Source of the DNA: JAOPZW01 sp963835295
GTDB taxonomy: Bacteria > Actinomycetota > Thermoleophilia > Solirubrobacterales > Solirubrobacteraceae
Reading direction: 5' to 3'
Assembly: GCA_963835295.1 (NCBI GenBank)
Contig: CAWIEX010000011.1
Coordinates: forward strand, 682,001 to 746,000
DNA length: 64,000 nt
Positions 52,201 to 58,257 of the stretch are shown here, piece by piece. Position 1 is the stretch's first letter. Each line of letters begins with the position of its first letter. The notes under the pieces are model-generated. The model did not search any database and was not told where the DNA came from. It saw nothing but the letters and a program-made list of their open reading frames with translations. A program made the position numbers and the translations under genes.

Positions 52201-52862
52201 CCCGCCTGCACCAGCGCCAACAGCCGCCGGGCATAGGCCGGCGCCGTCGGCTCGTCCTCGTGGCGGAAGTAGCAGTGCACGGCGATGCCGTCGTCCAGCA
52301 GCGGGCGCAGCCGGTCGGCCCACGCGCTGAGCGCCGCGTCGTCATACGGCGGCTCGCGCAGGCGCACGTAGCGAAAGGGCGCGGGCGCGTCGAGCTGGTT
52401 GACGCGCACGGCGGCGCGGCCCTCGAGCAGCTCCTCGACGCCGTCCCACGAGGGGTCGCGCAGGTCGAAGGCCGGCCACAGGTCGTCGTCGATGCCGGCG
52501 AGCAGCGCGCGCAGGAAGCCGTCGTCGCGCTTGCGGTCGTCGGCCGGGCGCACGAGCAGCGGCCCCAGGCGGTCGCCCAGCGCCCGCACGCGCTCGCAGA
52601 AGGCGGGCGCGTCGTCGACGCGGCCGTAGACCGTGATCGCCCGCGGCATCTTGACCGCGAAGCGGAAGCCGTCGGGCACCGTGGCCGCCCAGCGCTCGAA
52701 GGTCTCGGCGCTGGGCAGGCGGTAGAAGCTCGAGTTGACCTCGACCGTCGAGAGCACGCCGGAGTAGAAGCGCAGGAAGTCCTCGGAGCGGGTCCCCGGC
52801 GGGTAGAAGCCGGGCCGCCAGGAGGCGAACGAGAAGCCCGACGCCCCGACGAGCAGGCTCAT
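52197..52862 (-). CDS. DUF72 (YecE-like) protein
   Basis: A 221-residue TIM-barrel-like protein. The N-terminus LLVGASGFSFASWRPGFYPPG, then VEVNSSFYRLPSAETFERW, FAVKMPRAITVYGR and the ending AVHCYFRHEDEPTAPAYARRL are diagnostic of DUF72. The biochemical role of the family is unknown. Its ATG overlaps the stop of the SahH-like paralogue (ATGA), so the two genes are coupled. Confidence 0.92.
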   Translation of the reverse strand: MSLLVGASGFSFASWRPGFYPPGTRSEDFLRFYSGVLSTVEVNSSFYRLPSAETFERWAATVPDGFRFAVKMPRAITVYGRVDDAPAFCERVRALGDRLGPLLVRPADDRKRDDGFLRALLAGIDDDLWPAFDLRDPSWDGVEELLEGRAAVRVNQLDAPAPFRYVRLREPPYDDAALSAWADRLRPLLDDGIAVHCYFRHEDEPTAPAYARRLLALVQAG

Positions 52863-54112
52863 CCCCAGGAGTCGCGGTAGGTCGCCTGCTCGGGCGTGAG
52901 CTCGTCGATCGCGACGCCCAGCGCGGCGAGCTTCAGGCGCGCGACCTCGCGGTCGATCGCATCCGGGACAGGGTGCACCCCGGGCGCCAGGTCGCGGCCG
53001 CGCGCGACCAGGTCTTCGACCACGAGGGCCTGCAGGGCGAAGGACATGTCCATGACGGCCGCCGGATGGCCCTGGCCGGCGGCCAGGTTGACGACGCGCC
53101 CGGAGGCCAGCAGGTTCAGGCGCCGCTCGCCGAGGTCGTACTGCTGGACCAGCGGCAGGACGTCGCGCACCTCGACGGCCGTGGCGCGCAGGGCGTCGAG
53201 GTCGATCTCGACGTCGAAGTGCCCGGCGTTGGCCAGGATGGCGCCGTCCTTCATGCGCTCGAAGTGCTCGCGGCGCAGGACCGCCCGCGAGCCGGTGACC
53301 GTGACGAAGACGTCGCCGCGCACCGCCGCCTCCAGCGCGGGCATGACCTCGAAGCCCTCCATCCGCGCCTCCAGGGCGCGCACGGGATCGACCTCGCAGA
53401 TCACCACCTGCGCGCCGGCGCCGCGCGCGCGCTGGGCCAGGCCGCGGCCGGTCCAGCCGTAGCCGAGGATGACGAAGGTCTGCCCCGCGAGGAGGATGTT
53501 CGTCGCGCGCAGGATCCCGTCGAGCGCGGACTGCCCGGTGCCGTAGTGGTCGTTGAAGATGCGCTCGGCGTGCGCCTCGTTGACGGCGATGACCGGGCAC
53601 GTCAGGCGCCCCTCGGCCTCGAGCGCGCGCACGCGCAGCAGGCCGGTGGTGGTCTCCTCGGTGCCGCCGACGAGCCGCTCGCGCACCCGAGCGCGAGCGT
53701 GGTGCATGAGCATCACGAGGTCGGCGCCGTCGTCCAGGGTCACGTGCGGGCGCCGGCGCGCGCACGCCGCCACGTGGGCGGCGTAGGCCTCGGCGTCCTC
53801 GCCGCGCCGGGCGTGGACCTCGGCGCCGAAGTCCTCGGCCAGCGCGGCCGCCGTCTCGTCCTGCGTCGAGAGCGGGTTGGCGGCGCACAGCGCCACCTCG
53901 GCGCCGCCAGCGATGAGCGCCCGCACGAGGTTGGCCGTCTCGGCGGTCACGTGCAGGCAGGCCGCCACCGTGATGCCGTCGAGCGGGCGCTCGTCGGCCA
54001 GGCGCCCGCGGATCGAGCGCAGGACGGGCATCTGGGCGTCGGCCCATTCGATGCGCGCGCGCCCGGCCGGCGCGAGGGAGGGGTCGGCGATCTCCGAGGT
54101 GCTCACGGGCAT
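52859..54112 (-). CDS. Adenosylhomocysteinase-like paralogue with altered active site
   Basis: A 417-residue member of the S-adenosylhomocysteine hydrolase family, of the shorter archaeal/Thermotoga-like type (YGTGQSALDGILRATN, VILGYGWTGRGLAQRARG, ending YRDSWG). The NAD-binding Rossmann domain, His54 (CLHVTAETA), Asp127-128 (TLDDGAD) and Glu152-153 (EETTTG) are kept. But the catalytic Lys-x3-Asp-Asn of true SahH (K186, D190, N191 in human numbering) reads Glu183, Asn187, Asp188 here (AHAERIFNDHYG). Normal SAH hydrolysis is therefore doubtful; another nucleoside substrate or a regulatory role is possible. It ends overlapping the DUF72 gene and starts 19 bases after the canonical sahH. Confidence 0.85.
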   Translation of the reverse strand: MPVSTSEIADPSLAPAGRARIEWADAQMPVLRSIRGRLADERPLDGITVAACLHVTAETANLVRALIAGGAEVALCAANPLSTQDETAAALAEDFGAEVHARRGEDAEAYAAHVAACARRRPHVTLDDGADLVMLMHHARARVRERLVGGTEETTTGLLRVRALEAEGRLTCPVIAVNEAHAERIFNDHYGTGQSALDGILRATNILLAGQTFVILGYGWTGRGLAQRARGAGAQVVICEVDPVRALEARMEGFEVMPALEAAVRGDVFVTVTGSRAVLRREHFERMKDGAILANAGHFDVEIDLDALRATAVEVRDVLPLVQQYDLGERRLNLLASGRVVNLAAGQGHPAAVMDMSFALQALVVEDLVARGRDLAPGVHPVPDAIDREVARLKLAALGVAIDELTPEQATYRDSWG

Positions 54113-54131
54113 CGCCGACCCCCTGCCTGCG

Positions 54132-55589
54132 CTAGTAGCGGTAGTGGTCGGGCTTGTACGGGCCCTCGACCGGCACGCCGATGTAGGCGGCCTGGTCGGG
54201 CGAGAGCTGCGTGAGCTTCACGCCGAGGCTGTCGAGGTGCAGCCGCGCGACCTTCTCGTCGAGGTGCTTGGGCAGGACGTAGACCTGCTTGTCGTACTCG
54301 TCGTTCTTGGTGAACAGCTCGATCTGGGCGATCGTCTGGTTGGTGAACGAGTTGGACATCACGAACGACGGGTGGCCGGTCGCGTTGCCGAGGTTCAGCA
54401 GGCGCCCCTCGGACAGCACGATGATGCTGTGGCCGTCGGGGAAGACCCACTCGTCGACCTGCGGCTTGATCGTCACGCGCCGGATCCCGTCGGTCTTCTC
54501 GAGGCCGGCGATGTCGATCTCGTTGTCGAAATGGCCGATGTTGCCGACGATGGCCTGGTGCTTCATCCGCGCCATGTCGTCGGCGGTGATGATGTCCTTG
54601 TTGCCGGTGGCGGTGATGAAGATGTCGGCGGTCTCGACGACGTCCTCGAGCGTGGCCACCTGGTAGCCGTGCATCGCGGCCTGCAGGGCGCAGATCGGGT
54701 CGATCTCGGTGACGATGACGCGGGCGCCCTGGCCGCGCAGCGACTCCGCGCAGCCCTTGCCGACGTCGCCGTAGCCGAGGATGACGGCGACCTTGCCGCC
54801 GATCATGACGTCGGTCGCGCGGTTGATGCCGTCGATGAGCGAGTGCCGGCAGCCGTAGAGGTTGTCGAACTTCGACTTCGTGACCGAGTCGTTGACGTTG
54901 ATGGCCGGGAAGAGCAGCTCGCCCTGCTTGGCGAGCTCGTAGAGGCGGTGCACGCCGGTCGTCGTCTCCTCCGTGACGCCGACGATGCCCTCGCCGATCC
55001 GCGTCCACTTCTGCGGGTCCTCGGACAGGGTGCGCTGCAGCAGCGTGAGGAAGACGCGGAACTCCTCCGAGCCGGCGGTCGAGGGATCCGGCACGGCGCC
55101 GGCCTTCTCGAACTCGGTGCCCTTGTGGACGAGCATGGTGGCGTCGCCGCCGTCGTCGAGGATCATGTTCGGGCCGTCGCCGCCCGGCCAGGTCAGCGCC
55201 TGCTCGGTGCACCACCAGTACTCCTCGAGCGTCTCGCCCTTCCAGGCGAAGACGGGGACGCCCTGGGGATCCTCGGGCGTGCCCTCGGGGCCGACGGCCA
55301 CCGCCGCGGCGGCGTGGTCCTGCGTGGAGAAGATGTTGCACGAGACCCAGCGGACCTCGGCGCCGAGCGAGGTCAGCGTCTCGATGAGCACGGCGGTCTG
55401 GACGGTCATGTGCAGCGAGCCCATGATCCGCGCGCCCTTCAGCGGCTGAGAAGCGGCGAACTCCTCGCGGGTCTTCATCAGCCCGGGCATCTCGTGCTCG
55501 GCCAGGCGGATCTCGTTGCGGCCGAACTCGGCCAGGGAGAGGTCGGCGACCTTGAAGTCGTTCTCGGTCAGCGTGGCGGTGGTGGTCAT
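54132..55589 (-). CDS. ahcY: Adenosylhomocysteinase
   Basis: Hydrolyses S-adenosylhomocysteine to adenosine and homocysteine, recycling the methyl cycle by-product with bound NAD. The 485-residue length is that of the bacterial long form with the extra insertion. GSLHMTVQTAVL, ILDDGGDATMLVHKG, VTEETTTGVHRL, NDSVTKSKFDNLYG (intact Lys and Asp-Asn), VILGYGDVGKGCAESL and the C-terminal KPDHYRY are all canonical. It lies 26 bases after a MerR gene on the same strand and upstream of the divergent paralogue, so MerR, sahH, paralogue and DUF72 probably share one transcript. Confidence 0.97.
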   Translation of the reverse strand: MTTTATLTENDFKVADLSLAEFGRNEIRLAEHEMPGLMKTREEFAASQPLKGARIMGSLHMTVQTAVLIETLTSLGAEVRWVSCNIFSTQDHAAAAVAVGPEGTPEDPQGVPVFAWKGETLEEYWWCTEQALTWPGGDGPNMILDDGGDATMLVHKGTEFEKAGAVPDPSTAGSEEFRVFLTLLQRTLSEDPQKWTRIGEGIVGVTEETTTGVHRLYELAKQGELLFPAINVNDSVTKSKFDNLYGCRHSLIDGINRATDVMIGGKVAVILGYGDVGKGCAESLRGQGARVIVTEIDPICALQAAMHGYQVATLEDVVETADIFITATGNKDIITADDMARMKHQAIVGNIGHFDNEIDIAGLEKTDGIRRVTIKPQVDEWVFPDGHSIIVLSEGRLLNLGNATGHPSFVMSNSFTNQTIAQIELFTKNDEYDKQVYVLPKHLDEKVARLHLDSLGVKLTQLSPDQAAYIGVPVEGPYKPDHYRY

Positions 55590-55615
55590 CGTGTCCTTGG
55601 AGTCGGGGACGAAGG

Positions 55616-55978
55616 TCAGGTCAGGGCGGCGGCCGCGGCCAGCAGGCGCTCGTGCTTGTCCTGCTCGAAGCGCAGCCAGTCGCTCGCAGGGACGTCCTCG
55701 GGGCGCTGCGCCTGCGCCTCGAACCAGGCGTCGACGGAGGCCCGCAGGTCGGCGTCGGTGCGCAGGCGCTGGGCGAAGCCCATCTCGCCCAGCCCGATGT
55801 CGAACTCCTGCAGCAGCTCGCGTAGCGTGCGCAGGCGCTGGAGCTCGGCGGCGCCGTAGAGTCGGTAGCCGCCCTCCGAGCGCGGGGCGTCGAGCAGGCC
55901 GACGCGCTCGATGTAGCGCAGCATGCGGGGAGACCAGCCCGTCGTCTGGGCCGCCTCGTGGATGGTGAGGGCGTCCAC
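55616..55978 (-). CDS. MerR family transcriptional regulator
   Basis: A 120-residue regulator starting at GTG 55978. The MerR helix-turn-helix and wing are clear: IHEAAQTTGWSPRMLRYIERVGLL then GGYRLYGAAELQRLRTL. A coiled region follows, leading to a short C-terminal part with no metal-binding cysteines, so a metal sensor is unlikely. It heads the sahH transcript and probably controls it. A candidate operator dyad lies just upstream. The ligand is unknown. Confidence 0.9.
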   Translation of the reverse strand: MDALTIHEAAQTTGWSPRMLRYIERVGLLDAPRSEGGYRLYGAAELQRLRTLRELLQEFDIGLGEMGFAQRLRTDADLRASVDAWFEAQAQRPEDVPASDWLRFEQDKHERLLAAAAALT

Positions 55979-55984
55979 TAGCCC

Positions 55985-56010
55985 AACCTTACCACGGTTG
56001 TGTCAAGGTT
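55985..56010 (-). promoter_or_regulatory. Candidate MerR operator/promoter of merR-sahH
   Basis: AACCTT (55985-55990) and AAGGTT (56005-56010) form a dyad 7 bases upstream of the merR start. On the minus strand it contains TTGACA (56006-56001), a perfect -35 element inside the dyad, as in MerR-controlled promoters. No good -10 is seen before the GTG. This is inference from position and symmetry. Confidence 0.45.
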
Positions 56011-56022
56011 CGGCAAGCAAGA

Positions 56023-56039
56023 CCCTCCCTGTGGGAGGG
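56023..56039 (-). terminator. Hairpin after the Pgi/Pmi gene
   Basis: CCCTCCC (56023-56029) pairs perfectly with GGGAGGG (56033-56039) around a 3-base loop. On the minus strand it follows the isomerase stop by 22 bases and is followed by a T-containing stretch, fitting a terminator of the polysaccharide operon. Confidence 0.55.
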
Positions 56040-56061
56040 CGATCCTGGCCTCAGGAGAGGG

Positions 56062-57129
56062 CTAGTCGGTGCGCGCGAGCTCGGCCTTGAGGCGGTCGAG
56101 GAGCTCGACGGGCTCGGGGTCCACCCCGCGCAGCGCGGCGAGGTAGACCGACACGAGGTCGCCCAGGAGGACGAGCGAGAAGACGCGCTCGGCCGGGTTC
56201 TGGCCGCGCGACTCGACGCGATGCACCCCCGCGGCGCCCGGGGCGATGAGGCGCGCGGTGACGTCGATGCGCTCCTTGACCCGCGGATGGGTGTCGGCGT
56301 CGTCGAGGAAGACGGCGGAGAAGCGAGCGAACTCGCTGGCCGAGCCCCAGCCCGCGATCTCGTTGTGGTCCATCTCGGGCAGCTCGAGCGCGTAGGCGGG
56401 CATCTTCGCGTTCTCGTTGACCTGGGTCTTCCAGCGGTAGGCGATCGGCGTCGTCAGCCCGGCGCCCGCCACCACGGGCACGGTGCCGTGCATGGCGCGG
56501 GCCAGGCTCTTGGCCAGCCCGTCGGGCGGCCCCTCCGGGCCCCACTCGATGACCAGCTCCTCGAGGTGGTCGGCCGCCACGTCGAGCTCTGAGTTCATGC
56601 CAGGGCCGACGCCGCACAGCGCGGCGACCTGCAGCGCCGCCACCGTCATGTAGGCCACGGCGGCCCGCGGCTGGAAGCCGCCCGCGACCGGCACCACGGG
56701 GACCTGGTCGGCGCGCGCGAGCTCGGCGAGCTTGCCGCCGCTGGTGACGACCACGCGCCGCGCGCCGATCACGCCCGCCGCCTCGTAGCAGGCGAGCGTC
56801 TCCTCGGTGTTGCCCGAGTACGACGCGCACAGGACCGTGGTGTTCGGCGTGGTCCACGGCGGCAGCCCATAGGCGCGCGCGCCCAGCAGCGGGCGCGAGG
56901 CGTGGTCGCCGAGGATCGCGCGGGCCAGGTGCCCACCGATGGCCGAGCCGCCCATCCCGGCCACCACGAGGCCGTCCGGCGAGTCCCAGGGCGCCAGGCC
57001 GGCCGACTCCACCTTCCACAGCGCGTCGCGCAGGTGCTCGGGAATGGCGAGGACGTCGGTCAGCTGGTCGGTCGGATCGATCCGGCCGATCGTCTCGCGG
57101 TCGAGCTCGAGCTGCTCCGTGCTGGACAA
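56062..57129 (-). CDS. Bifunctional phosphoglucose/phosphomannose isomerase (SIS family)
   Basis: Interconverts fructose 6-phosphate with glucose and mannose 6-phosphates. I start at TTG 57129, which follows an AAGGAG-like site by about 11 bases; the frame runs further upstream into manC without a start codon in a sensible place. The 355-residue product shows SIS domain motifs VVAGMGGSAIGGHLARA and LCASYSGNTEETLACYE, then VTSGGKLAELA, VYLAALRGVDPEPVELLDRLK at the end, and the central HNEIAGW segment, as in actinobacterial and archaeal enzymes of this type. It follows the pyrophosphorylase gene, giving a mannose-nucleotide route. Confidence 0.88.
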   Translation of the reverse strand: MSSTEQLELDRETIGRIDPTDQLTDVLAIPEHLRDALWKVESAGLAPWDSPDGLVVAGMGGSAIGGHLARAILGDHASRPLLGARAYGLPPWTTPNTTVLCASYSGNTEETLACYEAAGVIGARRVVVTSGGKLAELARADQVPVVPVAGGFQPRAAVAYMTVAALQVAALCGVGPGMNSELDVAADHLEELVIEWGPEGPPDGLAKSLARAMHGTVPVVAGAGLTTPIAYRWKTQVNENAKMPAYALELPEMDHNEIAGWGSASEFARFSAVFLDDADTHPRVKERIDVTARLIAPGAAGVHRVESRGQNPAERVFSLVLLGDLVSVYLAALRGVDPEPVELLDRLKAELARTD

Positions 57130-57146
57130 GATCGGCCTCTCCTTCC

Positions 57147-58247
57147 TCAGAACGTGATGGCGCCTTCGGGTAGGTCCGTCTGGGGAAAGACTCGCACGCC
57201 GCGCGAGAGGACGTTGCGCTCCCCCACCGTCACTCCCTCGCCCAGGACGGCGCCGCCGGAGATCTCCGAGCCGTCGCCGACGCGCACGCCAGCGGCGACG
57301 ATGCAGTCGCGCAGCACGCAACCGGCGCCGATCTCGGCGCCGTTGAGGACGACTGCTCGCTCGACGGTGCTGCCCTCGCCCACGCTCACGCCCTCGCCGA
57401 GCACGACCAGCGAGCCGACGTGCGCGCCCGCCGCGATCGTGCAGCCGCGGTCGACGAGCGCCGGCGGCACGATCCGCCCGTCGACCTGCACGCGCTCGCC
57501 CACCGACAGGTAGCTGGGCCCGAGGCGGTCGGACACCGCCGTGACGACCTGGCCCTCGAGGATGTCGAACGTGCCCTGCAGGTAGCGCTCGGGAGTCCCG
57601 ATGTCGAGCCAGTAGGCGTCTGAGGCGTAACCGAAGAGGCCCTGGCCCACGAGCTGCGGCCACACCTCGCGCTCGATCGAGACGTTGCGGGCGGCCGGTA
57701 TGAGGTCGAGGACCGAGCGCTCGAGCATGTAGGCGCCGGCCGAGATGAGCCTCGTGTCGATCTCGTCGGCGCTGGGCTTCTCGACGAACTCCGAGACCGA
57801 CCGGTCGTCGTGCAGGCGCACGAGCCCATAGGCGGTCGGGTCGCTGACCGCCACGAGCGCGAGCGTGCCCACCGCCCCGGTCGCCTCGTGCTGGGCGATC
57901 TGCGCGGTGAGGTCGATGTCGGTCAGCACGTCGCCGTTGAGCATCAGGAAGCGCTCGTCGAGGAGGTCCTCGGCGTACTTGAGCGCTCCCGCCGTGCCGC
58001 GCGGCTCGGGCTCCTCGACGAAGCGCAGGCGCAGCCCGTACTGCGAGCCGTCGCCCAGCACGTTGCGCACGGCGGTGGCCAGGAAGCCGCACGACATGAC
58101 GACGTCGTCGACGCCGTGGCGCGCCAGCCACTCGAGCATGAAGACGATGAACGGGCGGTCGACGAGCGGGACGACCGGCTTGGGCACCGTCGAGGTCAGC
58201 GGCCGCAGGCGCGTGCCCTCGCCGCCGACGAGGATCACCGCCTGCAT
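57147..58247 (-). CDS. Nucleotidyltransferase, mannose-1-phosphate guanylyltransferase-like
   Basis: A 366-residue sugar-1-phosphate nucleotidyltransferase. The signature AVILVGGEGTRLRPLTSTVPKP is at the N-terminus, followed by EPEPRGTAGALKYAED, FLMLNGDVLTDIDL (metal Asp), VSEFVEKPSADE and YWLDIGTPERYL. A left-handed beta-helix of hexapeptide repeats fills the last 110 residues (GAHVGSLVVLGEGVSVGEGS). Its neighbour Pgi/Pmi supplies mannose 6-phosphate, so GDP-mannose is the likely product. A glucose-1-phosphate thymidylyl- or uridylyltransferase cannot be excluded. Confidence 0.88.
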   Translation of the reverse strand: MQAVILVGGEGTRLRPLTSTVPKPVVPLVDRPFIVFMLEWLARHGVDDVVMSCGFLATAVRNVLGDGSQYGLRLRFVEEPEPRGTAGALKYAEDLLDERFLMLNGDVLTDIDLTAQIAQHEATGAVGTLALVAVSDPTAYGLVRLHDDRSVSEFVEKPSADEIDTRLISAGAYMLERSVLDLIPAARNVSIEREVWPQLVGQGLFGYASDAYWLDIGTPERYLQGTFDILEGQVVTAVSDRLGPSYLSVGERVQVDGRIVPPALVDRGCTIAAGAHVGSLVVLGEGVSVGEGSTVERAVVLNGAEIGAGCVLRDCIVAAGVRVGDGSEISGGAVLGEGVTVGERNVLSRGVRVFPQTDLPEGAITF

Positions 58248-58257
58248 GCCCGCTCCC

